DNA from: Acinetobacter baumannii
GTDB taxonomy: Bacteria; Pseudomonadota; Gammaproteobacteria; Pseudomonadales; Moraxellaceae
DNA length: 64,000 nucleotides
Reading direction: 5' to 3'
Assembly: GCF_009759685.1 (NCBI RefSeq)
Contig: NZ_CP046654.1
Location: forward strand, 2,418,001 to 2,482,000
Positions 28,874 through 37,252 of this stretch are shown piece by piece. The position numbers and the translations under genes were made by a program. Under the pieces are notes generated by a model, which made no database searches, had not been told where the DNA came from, and saw nothing but the letters and a program-made list of their open reading frames with translations. Position 1 is the first letter of the stretch. Every line of letters begins with the position of its first letter.

Positions 28874-29062
28874 ATGAAAATTAGTGACCTCATGACATAC
28901 CACGGCTGCAAAAATCGGAAAGAGTTGTCTGAAAAAACTGGATATTCAACCGTGACCCTCTGGAAGTGGGAAAACAACGGTATACCAGCCAGAACTCAAG
29001 CAGTCCTGCAAGTCAAAACCAAAGGCAAACTTAAAGCCGATTTACAAGCATTAACCGCTTAG
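28874..29062 (+). CDS. cro: Cro-like regulator
   Basis: 62 residues, the size of Cro. Helix-turn-helix with NRKELSEKTGYSTVTLWKWE. It is divergent from cI across the triple operator, 12 bp from the last site. The role, by analogy, is to shut down cI transcription and moderate early genes in the lytic cycle. Its ribosome site is weak (GGTGTAACC), as in many Cro genes. Confidence 0.85.
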   Translation: MKISDLMTYHGCKNRKELSEKTGYSTVTLWKWENNGIPARTQAVLQVKTKGKLKADLQALTA

Positions 29063-29072
29063 GAACTAAACC

Positions 29073-29393
29073 ATGAGCAAAGTATTAAATGAATTGCCTG
29101 CAAGCGCTAGCAATAACGAATCGCTCATATTGCAAGCACTTAACGCTAGCAATCAAAGACAAGTAGCAGAGATGATAAATGTCGATGCAAGCATCCTTTC
29201 ACGGATGAAAACAGAAAAGAAATCAAATGGATGGACTGAGATTGAGTTTATTAGCTTTTTGTTGACAGCCATTGGTTTGAAGGTTGTGCAAGAAAGTGAT
29301 GTGTATTGCTCACCTGAAATTGCAGAAGCAACGCGAGTTTATTTAGCACATGCATTCACTTCACCTGAATACATGCGGATTTTATTCAAATAA
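29073..29393 (+). CDS. cII: CII-like transcription activator
   Basis: 106 residues. The central part (LILQALNASNQRQVAEMINVDASILSRMK) matches the phage CII helix-turn-helix, followed by an oligomerisation-like helix (EIEFISFLLTAIGL). It lies 10 bp after cro, as in lambda. It would activate lysogeny promoters, likely for cI and perhaps integrase. The C-terminal 30 residues are unlike lambda CII. Confidence 0.72.
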   Translation: MSKVLNELPASASNNESLILQALNASNQRQVAEMINVDASILSRMKTEKKSNGWTEIEFISFLLTAIGLKVVQESDVYCSPEIAEATRVYLAHAFTSPEYMRILFK

Positions 29394-29395
29394 AA

Positions 29396-29425
29396 AACCA
29401 CTACCTGCTGTAACAGGAGTGGTTT
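29396..29425 (+). other. Hairpin after cII
   Basis: AACCACTACCTG (29396-29407) pairs with CAGGAGTGGTT (29414-29424). There is no T tract, so it may be an attenuator or a processing site rather than a full terminator, similar in position to lambda tR1. Confidence 0.5.
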
Positions 29426-29448
29426 CGCATTCACAAATTTAGGAACCC

Positions 29449-29727
29449 ATGAATATGCAAAACAATTTATCAAATCAAACAACCGAACGCAACCAGCCAG
29501 AATTTTTAGTGGGTGACGTTGTAGTGCTTACTAAAGAGTGCCGTACTTTCAAATCAAATGATTTGTTTGAAGTTAAAAACAAAACTTTGACTAGGTTGTG
29601 GACTATCAAATCGGAGAATCATTTGATTCTGGTTTCATCAAAAGAAATCCGTACAGCAACAGTAGCAGAGCTCAACGCCAAACGCCGGCTAACAAGCGCA
29701 GAGCAAGCATTAGCGGAGGTGTCATGA
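29449..29727 (+). CDS. Small phage protein, unknown
   Basis: 92 residues, with AGGAACCC upstream. The central part is beta-rich (FLVGDVVVLTKECRTFKSNDLFEVKN), like an SH3/KOW-type small barrel. The C-terminus is helical and charged. Its TGA overlaps the ATG of the broken gene that follows (ATGA). No family recognised. Confidence 0.6.
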   Translation: MNMQNNLSNQTTERNQPEFLVGDVVVLTKECRTFKSNDLFEVKNKTLTRLWTIKSENHLILVSSKEIRTATVAELNAKRRLTSAEQALAEVS

Positions 29728-30023
29728 ATAGTTAATTTAAGTATAAACCTGAGTACAAACAGATTCAGGAAATTCAGTCCTTCTTTGATCCAGCGTTAGT
29801 GATTCTCAATGAGCTACATGATCGTAACCGTAAAAATCTAAGAGCCAAAGGTTATGACGAAAATAATGCTGCAATAACGCGTGAAGAATTTTCACAAACT
29901 ATGGCACAGCGTTTTCGCACTAATCAGTGGTTAGCAGGGCAGATCGTTAATAGTTTGGCTAATGCTGACTTGGTTCAAAAATTTGGTGGGTATGTAAAGC
30001 CTAAGGTCGGTGTACATGAGTAA
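29724..30023 (+). pseudogene. Phage early gene interrupted by a nonsense codon at codon 4
   Basis: An ATG at 29724 overlaps the previous stop as ATGA, the usual coupling in this operon, but the fourth codon is TAA (29733-29735). The same frame is then open to 30023 and reads as a coherent helical protein (YKPEYKQIQEIQSFFDP..., LRAKGYDENNAAITREEFSQTM). A GTG at 29799 could restart a 74-residue product, but has no ribosome site. A single base change at codon 4 would restore the gene. Confidence 0.6.
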
Positions 30024-30897
30024 TTTTGTGCCTAATTCCTTTCAAGTGCCTAATGCATTTGTTGACGAGGTTTTAAATAAAATCTCTGATGCTGCATGCA
30101 AAATTTATTTAGTTATTTGCCGTAAAACTCGTGGCTGGAATAAGGAGATGGATTCCATCTCTTTAACTCAATTTGAAGAGATTACAGGGAAGAGTAGACC
30201 GACAGTTGTTAAATGCCTTAATGAATTAATTAAAGTTGGTTTAGTCGTGGAACAACCAAGCACAATTCATGGAAATACATTCAAATTAGGTAACGATACT
30301 AGCGTTGGTTTAGTGCTTAAATTCCCTAGTAAAAATTTTTTACTACCTGAAATTTATGGCCAAACTAGTAAAAATTCTTTACCACTTCTAGTTAAAAATT
30401 TTAACTACACTAGTAAAAATTTTTTACCGCTACTAGTAAAAATTTTTAACACACAAAGTATCACTATCAAAAACAACTCTCAAAGTAATAAAAAAATAAA
30501 TAAAAAAAGAGGGTCTGTTTCTGAAAAACCTAAAACAGAAAAACCAAATGAATTTAATCCACGTTCAGTTGAACTACCTGCATGTGTAGATTCAGAACTG
30601 TGGAACAATTTTGTTGATATGCGTATCAGCATCAAAAAACCACTTTCTGAAAACGCAGTAAAGCTAATCCTTAAAAAACTTATCTCGTTTGGACCTTTGG
30701 CTAACCAATCACTGGAAAACTCAATTATCGGAAATTATCAGGGTGTATTTGAGCCTCGCCAAAATCAAATTCAGGAAAACCCACAATCTCATAACGTTCC
30801 TGAAGAACCGGGTTATTTCACTCAAATGTACGCTGAGAGCAACCGTTCAAACGTGATTGACGTTACGCCAGTGTCACAAGATTTTGGAGGCTATTAA
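30016..30897 (+). CDS. Replication initiator, lambda O-like
   Basis: 293 residues from the ATG at 30016 (AAGGTCGG upstream). The N-terminal winged helix (about 10-85, FVDEVLNKISDAACKIYLVICRKTRGWNK...ITGKSRPTVVKCLNELIKVGLV) fits the phage replication protein O/RepL DNA-binding type. The middle carries the iterons in its DNA. The C-terminal domain presumably contacts the P-like protein made next. It should bind the iterons and open the origin. Confidence 0.82.
   Translation: MSNFVPNSFQVPNAFVDEVLNKISDAACKIYLVICRKTRGWNKEMDSISLTQFEEITGKSRPTVVKCLNELIKVGLVVEQPSTIHGNTFKLGNDTSVGLVLKFPSKNFLLPEIYGQTSKNSLPLLVKNFNYTSKNFLPLLVKIFNTQSITIKNNSQSNKKINKKRGSVSEKPKTEKPNEFNPRSVELPACVDSELWNNFVDMRISIKKPLSENAVKLILKKLISFGPLANQSLENSIIGNYQGVFEPRQNQIQENPQSHNVPEEPGYFTQMYAESNRSNVIDVTPVSQDFGGY
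30326..30510 (+). repeat. Candidate replication origin: five iterons plus AT-rich stretch
   Basis: CTAGTAAAAATTTTTTAC-type 18-mers start at 30326, 30365, 30388, 30410 and 30433. The last four are spaced 22-23 bp, about two helical turns; each is partly palindromic. They are followed by an A-rich stretch (30470-30512) fit for unwinding. As in lambda, the origin lies inside the O-like gene. Confidence 0.85.
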
Positions 30898-30899
30898 TC

Positions 30900-31700
30900 A
30901 TGAATGAATTAGCACCATTTGAAAGTTTTTTGAAAGAACTAATTGCGGCTTACAGAACTAAATACGCTGTTCAGTTCAATAAGAATTTTCCAGTAGAGGG
31001 GAAAAATGCCGTTCCAATGCAAATCGTTGAACAGCAGCTTGCTAAAGCATTGGTTGGGGTTACACCTAACCAACTTCAAAGAGGCTTAGCGCTATTTTAC
31101 GCAAGTACAAATACATACATGCCTAACTTCGCTGAATTCCGTGCTATGTGCATGGGTGATGATTGGTGGAGCGCTGAGAAGGCTTGGGTTAAGGCTTGTG
31201 AATACACTCAGATCTCTCAACACAAAAAAGTGACATTGCCAGACGGAAGAGAGCAGAACCAAGAAATTACAACCTTGACCAAATTTGTTTTAGACCAAGT
31301 TTATTTACTAATCCAAGACGGTGAAATGTACAAAGCCAAAATGGAATTTATCAAGATCTATGATGAATACAAGGCTGAAGCACAACTGAAGGGTAAAACC
31401 CAAGCTTGGTACCAAGAACCAATTTTATTAGCTCAGAAAAATGAGCAGAAAGTGCATATACCAGTTTCCAATGAGGAAGCGCAAAAGCATCTCAAATCTT
31501 TGATGGAACGGTTAAAGATTAATGGCCGTAAACCAGCACCAGTACAAAAACTTCAGGCAAAAGAAAAAGAGCCTGAACTTGCAAAAGAATTAGGTCCAGA
31601 TCCTTTTGATAATCCATATGAATATGCAGAGATGTGCCGTCGGGAGGGTATGCCAATACCTAGAAATATTCTTCAGCTAATTGAAGGGGCGAATGTATGA
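30900..31700 (+). CDS. Replication protein P-like (helicase loader)
   Basis: 266 residues, 2 bp after the O-like gene stop with GGAGG upstream. The N-terminal part (QIVEQQLAKALVGVTPNQLQRGL...MPNFAEFRAMC) fits phage lambda P/DnaT-like replication partners. There is no Walker motif, so it is not a DnaC-type ATPase or helicase. By analogy it brings host DnaB to the O-bound origin. Confidence 0.68.
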   Translation: MNELAPFESFLKELIAAYRTKYAVQFNKNFPVEGKNAVPMQIVEQQLAKALVGVTPNQLQRGLALFYASTNTYMPNFAEFRAMCMGDDWWSAEKAWVKACEYTQISQHKKVTLPDGREQNQEITTLTKFVLDQVYLLIQDGEMYKAKMEFIKIYDEYKAEAQLKGKTQAWYQEPILLAQKNEQKVHIPVSNEEAQKHLKSLMERLKINGRKPAPVQKLQAKEKEPELAKELGPDPFDNPYEYAEMCRREGMPIPRNILQLIEGANV

Positions 31701-32035
31701 AAGCATCCAAATTAATTAGAGATAAAGGGCTGCAATACGCGAAAGAAATCGTTGATTCAGCACCTTCTAACGCAACTGAGTGGAATGAAGGTTTCGAGTT
31801 CCAATGTGGTCAAAGTGTAGAGATTAGCAAGGCTGACCGAGAAAAATATTTTGTAGACCTTTCTGAACTTAAGCGTCTAGTGGAGTCGGTTGATTTGGTC
31901 GAATCATGGGGCGGCATTGATGATGTAAAGCTATATGACTTGTCTCATTGCAAAAACAGGCCTGAATCGGCTGGATACAAGTTGCTTCAAGCAATTGCTG
32001 ATTACGAATCAATATACGGAGGCGGTTATGTTTGA
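31697..32035 (+). CDS. Small phage protein, unknown
   Basis: 112 residues, ATGA overlap with the P-like gene. The N-terminal half is helical (LIRDKGLQYAKEIVDSAP) and the rest acidic. It belongs to the set of small genes between P and Q typical of nin-region accessory proteins. No domain recognised. Confidence 0.6.
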   Translation: MKASKLIRDKGLQYAKEIVDSAPSNATEWNEGFEFQCGQSVEISKADREKYFVDLSELKRLVESVDLVESWGGIDDVKLYDLSHCKNRPESAGYKLLQAIADYESIYGGGYV

Positions 32036-32420
32036 ACAAATATTAAAACGCCGCCCTAAAGGTGCGACACATTGGCAGGCTGGATATTACTACAACAGTG
32101 ATGAATGTGGGATTTGGTCTATTTGGGAAAACGGGAAGTGGCATGGAGATTTTAAATTTCCAGATGGTGTTATGACTAAGTTGCCAGAGGAAAAGGAGCC
32201 AGTCATGAGTGAGTTTGAGGGTAAATCTGGAAAGTGGGCTTGGGAGATTCAAAAAGAACAACAAGCGAATTTAGTTGAGCTAAGAAGTTCAATTGAAAAC
32301 CTAGTTCAAAAGTATAAACACGATGCTCATGCTTCAAGCCTTTTTGGCGATCAAGATAAAGCACGAGTTTATAACTGCTTTGCTAATCAGTTGAAAAATT
32401 TGCTGAAAGGTGGTGCTTGA
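32028..32420 (+). CDS. Small phage protein, unknown
   Basis: 130 residues from the ATG at 32028, chosen for its CGGAGGCGG site; it overlaps the upstream gene by 8 bp. The N-terminal part has a Trp/Tyr-rich pattern (THWQAGYYYNSDECGIWSIWENGKW), and the C-terminal half is helical. Overlaps the nuclease gene as TGATG. Unrecognised. Confidence 0.6.
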   Translation: MFEQILKRRPKGATHWQAGYYYNSDECGIWSIWENGKWHGDFKFPDGVMTKLPEEKEPVMSEFEGKSGKWAWEIQKEQQANLVELRSSIENLVQKYKHDAHASSLFGDQDKARVYNCFANQLKNLLKGGA

Positions 32421-32821
32421 TGTCATCAGTCAGCATTGCTGAATACCGCAAGTTATTTCCGATAAAGAAAAATAAAAAGCGGCGTTCAGCAAAGCAAGTT
32501 GCCAGACAACCAAGTGTGGGTGAAATGGTTCTGGCAACGCATTTAAGAGCATGCAAGATCGGTTTTGAACAGGAATATAAGTTCCATCCAAAACGCAAAT
32601 GGAGAGCTGATTTTCTGATTATTGGTACAAAAATTTTGATTGAGGTTGAAGGCGGGATCTGGAGTGGAGGCCGTCATACAAGGGGCAAAGGCTATATAGG
32701 GGATATGGAGAAATACAACTCCGCAGCAATGATGGGTTTTACAGTTTTACGGTTCAGCACAGAGCAAGTGAAAGCAGGCGTGGCGATTAAACAAATTGAG
32801 CAATTGGTAGGTGAAAAATGA
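32420..32821 (+). CDS. DUF559/Vsr-like nuclease, first paralogue
   Basis: 133 residues. A basic N-terminus leads into a PD-(D/E)xK-type core: GEMVLATHLR, then RADFLIIGTKILIEVEGG (Asp and Glu of the presumed active site), IWSGGRH, and a closing GFTVLRFSTEQV. This is the architecture of very-short-patch-repair or DUF559 endonucleases. It lies in the nin-like region between P and Q, where lambdoid phages keep recombination nucleases. A related gene is at 37769-38203. Confidence 0.72.
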   Translation: MSSVSIAEYRKLFPIKKNKKRRSAKQVARQPSVGEMVLATHLRACKIGFEQEYKFHPKRKWRADFLIIGTKILIEVEGGIWSGGRHTRGKGYIGDMEKYNSAAMMGFTVLRFSTEQVKAGVAIKQIEQLVGEK

Positions 32822-33294
32822 GTGCAGTTTTAAAAACACAACAAATGGATTGGTCTAAATATACTATTGACGGTTGGTTAGAGCAGTTTGGCGCATGGTG
32901 TGAAACAGTTAGAATGAAAGGGGGTGATTTGCCAGATGGGCTTCATATCAATCAAATTTACTGGTTGATGCGTGAAGCTGGCAAAGAAGTACAAAAAAGT
33001 AAATCTTATATTCGATGTGAGATCAGTGATTATGAGGCGGATCAAATTCAAGCACTTTTACGAAGTCTATTAAATTCTGATAAAACAGATTTTACAACTA
33101 AGTTTGCATTAATTTGTTTAATTAAAAATAAGGTTGAAAATAAAGGATTGTTGAAGGTTGCTCAAGAAACAAACCAATCTAAAGCTCAGGTCGCAATTAT
33201 GGTGAGTTGCGCTAGATTTTATTTATTAGGTCATGATAAAAGATTAAGACACAATGGAGGTTCAAATGAAAACATACACTGTAAAACTATATGA
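32818..33294 (+). CDS. Antitermination protein Q-like
   Basis: 158 residues, 4-bp overlap with the nuclease. The N-terminal WLEQFGAWCE and the later ISDYEADQIQALLRSLL, then KVAQETNQSKAQVAIMVSCAR (helix-turn-helix), fit the phage antitermination Q family. It is placed immediately before the terminators that precede the late genes. Q lets RNA polymerase read through them, which the many hairpins of the late operon would require. Confidence 0.75.
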   Translation: MSAVLKTQQMDWSKYTIDGWLEQFGAWCETVRMKGGDLPDGLHINQIYWLMREAGKEVQKSKSYIRCEISDYEADQIQALLRSLLNSDKTDFTTKFALICLIKNKVENKGLLKVAQETNQSKAQVAIMVSCARFYLLGHDKRLRHNGGSNENIHCKTI

Positions 33295-33520
33295 AGGCGT
33301 TAGTCGGGAGAAAGTTAATGAAACTTTGAAATACTACCCTGATTATTTTGGTAAAATATCAATAATTACAAATGTAATTAATAATAAATTGCAATTAACA
33401 CTAAAAGCATTTGAAGGAATCGACGTTATAACTGCCAATGATCTAATGATTAAAATCGTTGAACGTTTAAAAGCTTCTCAATTAGTAGAAAAGCATAATT
33501 TAGACTTGTTGACTGTCTAG
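33266..33520 (+). CDS. Small phage protein, unknown
   Basis: 84 residues from the ATG at 33266; GGAGG at 33256-33260 decides this start. It overlaps the end of the Q-like gene. Alternating beta-alpha pattern (YTVKLYEGVSREKVNETL, KLQLTLKAFEGID). No family recognised. Its end contains a possible late promoter (TTGACT 33509-33514, 17 bp, CATATT). Confidence 0.55.
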   Translation: MKTYTVKLYEGVSREKVNETLKYYPDYFGKISIITNVINNKLQLTLKAFEGIDVITANDLMIKIVERLKASQLVEKHNLDLLTV

Positions 33521-33578
33521 ACGCTTTATGGCATATTTTTGATATAGTGGACAAAGTTATAAGCGTTGCACCAATTTG

Positions 33579-33605
33579 TTTTAAAAGCTCACTTAATCGT
33601 GGGCT
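33579..33605 (+). terminator. First terminator downstream of Q
   Basis: AAAAGCTCAC-TTAATC-GTGGGCTTTT, with one G-T pair. T-rich end, but only moderate stability. It may be the site where Q-modified polymerase reads through. Confidence 0.65.
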
Positions 33606-33703
33606 TTTAATTAGGATTTGAAAAAACATGAAATTTATCGTATATTAAACTTACTATATGATGTCTATTTCCATTATAGTGTTTTTCAGTTGAAAAGCTT
33701 AGT

Positions 33704-33737
33704 CCGTACTTTCCCCAAGGTACGGATTTTTTTTATT
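33704..33737 (+). terminator. Strong terminator before the cargo region
   Basis: CCGTACTTT-CCCC-AAGGTACGG, nine pairs, followed by ATTTTTTTTATTTTTT. The stretch 33521-33765 otherwise holds no gene I can support. Confidence 0.88.
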
Positions 33738-33765
33738 TTTTGCTATATAGTCCAGGCTGGTAAAA

Positions 33766-33984
33766 ATGAATATCTGTGTTGGTGGTGAATTAGATGGGCA
33801 AGTGATCGAAAAAGAAGGCAGATTACTTAAGGCTTCTGACATTGATCCATCATTCAAAACTGAGTACTACAAGCAAGTTTTTAACCGTGACAACATTAAT
33901 TATCATTTTTGGCTACCAATAGGGTCCAACTTGCATGAAATGTCAAAGCGAGTTTTGGATATTTTGAGAGCATCAAAAAATTAA
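33766..33984 (+). CDS. Small cargo-region protein, unknown
   Basis: 72 residues starting MNICVGGELDGQVIEKEG. The first 16 residues recur almost unchanged in the 31-residue frame at 35568-35663. The C-terminal part (NYHFWLPIGSNLHEMSKRVL) is amphipathic. It is flanked by terminators on both sides. No family recognised. Confidence 0.6.
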   Translation: MNICVGGELDGQVIEKEGRLLKASDIDPSFKTEYYKQVFNRDNINYHFWLPIGSNLHEMSKRVLDILRASKN

Positions 33985-34063
33985 GCTTAAAGTATATTGT
34001 AAATACATCTTCTAACTTGTATGATATGTCACAAATACTGCGCTGAAAGTTTTTTGTTTTTTG

Positions 34064-34096
34064 ACCCGTTTCTTTTTAGAAGCGGGTTTTTTAATT
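34064..34096 (+). terminator. Terminator upstream of the SH3b-GPRGG lipoprotein gene
   Basis: ACCCGTTTCT-TTTT-AGAAGCGGGT (34064-34087), followed by TTTTTAATTTTT. Confidence 0.88.
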
Positions 34097-34197
34097 TTTC
34101 TTTATGTATTTAAATTAGATGAAAGTATATGTTGCTTTTATTAGGTAGCTTATTGTTTACTTCGCATTAAAATTATTCTTTCTAAGAAGTTAATAAA

Positions 34198-34749
34198 ATG
34201 AAAAATTATTTAATAGGGTTAGTTATTACTTTGGGTATTAGTGGATGTGTATCTATACCGTCCATAGACTTTTCGCAGCAAAAAGTTGAAAGGTTTAATC
34301 CAGTTAAAAATTGGATTAGTGTTGATACCGCTCCAGTCAAGGATATGCCAAATGGCAAAGAAATCTTTAAATTGAAAGGGGGAAGTGAAGTTTATGTATT
34401 CTGGTACCAAGATGAATGGGCGTTATTAAATCCAAATATGGATAGACAACAATGGATTGATACTAAATATTTGTGCAGTTTTGCTGGTTGTTATACTCCA
34501 CCAGTCACCTATAGATATTCAAAAGGGAGTTTTGATAACAGGCAGCCTGTTTACTCAACTCCTCAAAGAGAATCAAAAGGCTATAATAATACTAGAACTA
34601 GAAGTTCTGCTACTACACGGACTCCAAGAAGTTATAGTAAAACGACTAATAACTCTTGTTACTGCACATCTGGAACTTATTGTGTTGGGCCTAGAGGTGG
34701 ACATTACTGCCTTAATAGCACAGGTTCAAAAAGATATCTTCCACGATAA
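34198..34749 (+). CDS. SH3b-type lipoprotein with C-terminal GPRGG motif
   Basis: 183 residues. Signal peptide ending in the lipobox ISGC (about Cys17). An SH3b-like domain (about 38-105: TAPVKDMPNGKEIFKLKGGSEVYVFWYQDEWALL) is followed by a Ser/Thr/Arg-rich linker and a C-terminal motif YCVGPRGGHYC (161-171). The same motif and layout recur at 48969-49490. Likely an exported cargo protein acting at the cell surface; role unknown, perhaps lysogenic conversion or exclusion. Flanked by terminators. Confidence 0.7.
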   Translation: MKNYLIGLVITLGISGCVSIPSIDFSQQKVERFNPVKNWISVDTAPVKDMPNGKEIFKLKGGSEVYVFWYQDEWALLNPNMDRQQWIDTKYLCSFAGCYTPPVTYRYSKGSFDNRQPVYSTPQRESKGYNNTRTRSSATTRTPRSYSKTTNNSCYCTSGTYCVGPRGGHYCLNSTGSKRYLPR

Positions 34750-34885
34750 ACTGTATAAGCTTTAAGAAGCTCTGCTAAATATCGATTATTGGCGGGGCTA
34801 TTTTATTGTTAAGTATTTCTGTAAGATCTGAGTGTTGCTTTAAACAACAATAAACCTTAATGATCAGCGCAAAAGTCATAAGGGG

Positions 34886-34916
34886 AAAGCCTACTTGAAA
34901 GAGTAGGCTTTTTTAT
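34886..34916 (+). terminator. Terminator of the lipoprotein gene
   Basis: AAAGCCTACT-TGAAAG-AGTAGGCTTT then TTTT. With the preceding 34832-34885 it forms a cassette resembling 36960-37041. Confidence 0.88.
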
Positions 34917-34922
34917 GAGAAA

Positions 34923-35156
34923 TCATTCAAGTTCAAGTTGATTGTCATCCTTAGTAACTTTTATTTTTAATTTTTTGTATTTGCGTTTGTTTGGATCTAA
35001 AGCGGAGTTTGATACTTCATCGGCAAATTTAGGATTCTGCATTAATTCGTAATAGGTTTTATACCCAATACGAATTCTAGTTGGTGGGCAGTCAGTTCTT
35101 TTTGAGTAATATTCAATCTGCGAATTTAATTCGTCTAAAAGTGTTTGGTGTTCCAT
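34923..35156 (-). CDS. Small leftward cargo protein, unknown
   Basis: 77 residues, the only minus-strand gene in the cargo region. Helical N-terminus (TLLDELNSQIEYYSKR), then CPPTRIRIGYKTYYELMQ and a basic tail. No good ribosome site before its ATG. It converges on the previous terminator. Unrecognised; its orientation suggests expression in the lysogen. Confidence 0.5.
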   Translation of the reverse strand: MEHQTLLDELNSQIEYYSKRTDCPPTRIRIGYKTYYELMQNPKFADEVSNSALDPNKRKYKKLKIKVTKDDNQLELE

Positions 35157-35567
35157 TGTGTTATTGATTTTGGCAGTTAGGTAAACTAAGGATACTGTAA
35201 TTTACAAAATCAAGCAGAAGTAATTGATACACATTGTGTTTATAGGTTGTAATGGTTAGTGCATTAATAAGATTAAATGTGACTTATTTAACAAAAAAAG
35301 TGTTGAGTGAAATTTAATCAAAATGTCACATGGCTGGTTTAAATTATATTTATAAAAATAAAAATGATAGAAGATTGCAACGGACAATAACTATGCAAGC
35401 ATGATTCTCAAACGATTGAATTAAGCTGACTCTAACAAGTTGGCTTTTTTTTAGCTATCGATTTTTAAATGTGCTAGCCGGGAAATACGGCAAAGCCTCA
35501 CTATTGATTAGTGGGGGCTTTTTCTTTTTGTGTTAAGCTGATCTCCATAATTTTATGGATTAGTACA
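35157..35567. other. Cargo-region intergenic stretch with two terminators
   Basis: No gene seen. AGCTGACT-CTAACA-AGTTGGCT + T8 (35424-35452) and AAAGCCTCACT ... AGTGGGGGCTTT + T-rich tail (35492-35530) are two rightward terminator-like hairpins. The rest is AT-rich and may hold promoters for the leftward gene at 34923 and the small gene at 35568. Confidence 0.6.
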
Positions 35568-35663
35568 ATGTTTATTTGCGTTGATGGTGAACTCAATGGG
35601 CAAGTGATAGAAAAAAGGGGCGTTAAGAACAAAGATGTATATAAATATTATAAAACTCAGTAA
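35568..35663 (+). CDS. Shortened paralogue of the 33766 gene
   Basis: A 31-residue frame starting MFICVDGELNGQVIEK, nearly the same as the start of the 72-residue protein at 33766, but running into an unrelated short tail. It looks like the 5' remnant of a duplicated cargo gene. Expression is uncertain. Treat as a fragment; I see no matching 3' part after it. Confidence 0.45.
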   Translation: MFICVDGELNGQVIEKRGVKNKDVYKYYKTQ

Positions 35664-35798
35664 TTGCATAATAAATTCAAATATTTACTTAAAATCAGGG
35701 TGACAGAATTTAAACAATCTTTACCTAGGCGAAGGATTTAGTAAATCAAATAAACATTATTTTAGACGGATAATTATAAAAAACGGAGTACAAATGTC

Positions 35799-36143
35799 GT
35801 GAATAAGAATGTAGAGCTAATAAATTACATTGATGTAGCTGAGACAGTTTACGAACGGGTATATGAAAATAATAAAATTTCAAATAATTTGATCGTTAAT
35901 CTAAATCGCATTATGGCTGAGATAAAGAATCAAGCTGCAGAAAAAAGACTCAAATTGAAGTACAGCTCAATAGACTTTGAACATTGTTTAAGTTTGCCTT
36001 TAGCTGATCGCAAGATAAAAGTAGATTTAAGTCTTATACCTCATTTTGAAGATCGTGAAGAAAGTATTTTGTGGTTAACTAACTTTATTGGAAAAATTTG
36101 TGAGCCCAGAAAGATGCAAAGACAGAAAAAAAAACTTCATTAA
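35799..36143 (+). CDS. Cargo-region protein, paralogue of the 37253 gene
   Basis: 114 residues from a GTG at 35799, with GGAG about 10 nt upstream. The ATG at 35794 stops after two codons. It shares with the 37253 protein the pattern VAETVYERV...RLKLKYSSIDF...KIKVDLSLIP...ILWLTNFIGKI (there AENIYNKI...FKLKYNFIDF...KVKIDVSLIP...ILWLAGFIEKI). No family recognised. It has a short basic tail where the paralogue has a proline-rich extension. Confidence 0.6.
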   Translation: MNKNVELINYIDVAETVYERVYENNKISNNLIVNLNRIMAEIKNQAAEKRLKLKYSSIDFEHCLSLPLADRKIKVDLSLIPHFEDREESILWLTNFIGKICEPRKMQRQKKKLH

Positions 36144-36351
36144 GTACCTGTGAATTTTAGATGAACAGCCCTTAAAGCGGTTTTTTATTGCTAGTAGAAT
36201 ATTTAAGGTATCTTTTCTAATAGGCACATACTATTAAAGTGTTTTTTATTTATTTTTTAGATTGAAAAGATTGCTATTGGAGTAATTTAAATATAAAAAT
36301 CTTTATTGATTGAGCGTAGTTGTTATACAGGATATTTATAAGGATTTTAAA

Positions 36352-36588
36352 ATGACAATTATCACATTGCTTGATGTTGAGACGAAGAAGAAGGTGATAG
36401 TTCGGTCCGTAATAGACCCAATAGCAAGAATAGACAAAAAAGGGAATATACAAATTATTCAAATTCATAAATGGCTAGATGATGAATCTGGAGATTTTGT
36501 TGATGAAGACTTATATGAGGCACTCAACAATGGAGAAGTTGGAATATACTTAACTTTGCAGTATATGATCATTGATATTGAAAATTAA
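36352..36588 (+). CDS. Small acidic cargo protein, unknown
   Basis: 78 residues from the ATG at 36352, set by AAGGA 8 nt upstream. Beta-rich N-terminus (IITLLDVETKKKVIVRSVIDP) and an acidic middle (WLDDESGDFVDEDLYEAL). Alone between two gaps. No family recognised. Confidence 0.5.
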   Translation: MTIITLLDVETKKKVIVRSVIDPIARIDKKGNIQIIQIHKWLDDESGDFVDEDLYEALNNGEVGIYLTLQYMIIDIEN

Positions 36589-37252
36589 TTATTTTTTATT
36601 TTTAGTCAGTGTGATTTCTTACTCTCTAGAGCCTAATGGTTACTACACATAAGACCTTATTAAGTATTACCTATTGATGGGCACATATTCTTTATAAGTC
36701 TTGATAAGTAAAAAAATTATGTAGGCTAAAAATAAAACCATTTAAAAAAAGAAATCTTTATCTATTTAAATATGAATATTTGATATTTTTAATTCAATCC
36801 CTATTGCTAGTGCTTAAATATTATGCCAATATGAAGTTGGAGATATTTCCGAATAGATATTTCCTATTTCAGGTCTAAGCGTTTTTTTTCGCTAAGCCCA
36901 TTTCTGAATAAAAATAGGAAGTGGGCTTTTTTATTTTTGAATATTTCAGTATTATCAGTGTGTTGCTTTAAGTAACCCTAAACCTTATTGATCAGCGCAA
37001 ATATCAAAAAAGGGGGAGCTTGCCTACTAGGCAAGCTTTTTAAATTGATAATTTAAACACAATAATCCATTTTAAAGCTCAATAGAAAAATCAAACTTTC
37101 CCTAGCTTTTATTCGTACTAATTTATTGAATATAATCGTTTTTATAATTTTTAAAATTTCCTTAAACTAAAAATGGAAAATTTCTTGTTGCAACATTGTT
37201 ATAATAGGACTACCTTAAGAAAAATACTTTATAAAAATGAGGAGCTGCCGAA
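36589..37252. other. Cargo-region gap with two terminators and a repeated cassette
   Basis: No gene seen in 660 bp. Terminators: AAGCCCATTTC ... GAAGTGGGCTT (36894-36928, then TTTTTATTTTT) and AGCTTGCC-TACTA-GGCAAGCT (37017-37037, then TTT). The second closes a stretch (36960-37041) that resembles 34832-34916, with TAAACCTTATTGATCAGCGCAA matching TAAACCTTAATGATCAGCGC-type bases. A TATAAT at 37200-37205 may serve the next gene. Confidence 0.6.

Noticed and set aside
30326..30450. Further repressor operators
   Set aside because: The CTAGTAAAAATTTTTTAC units differ from the TTAACTATrGTTAA consensus and show iteron spacing inside the initiator gene.
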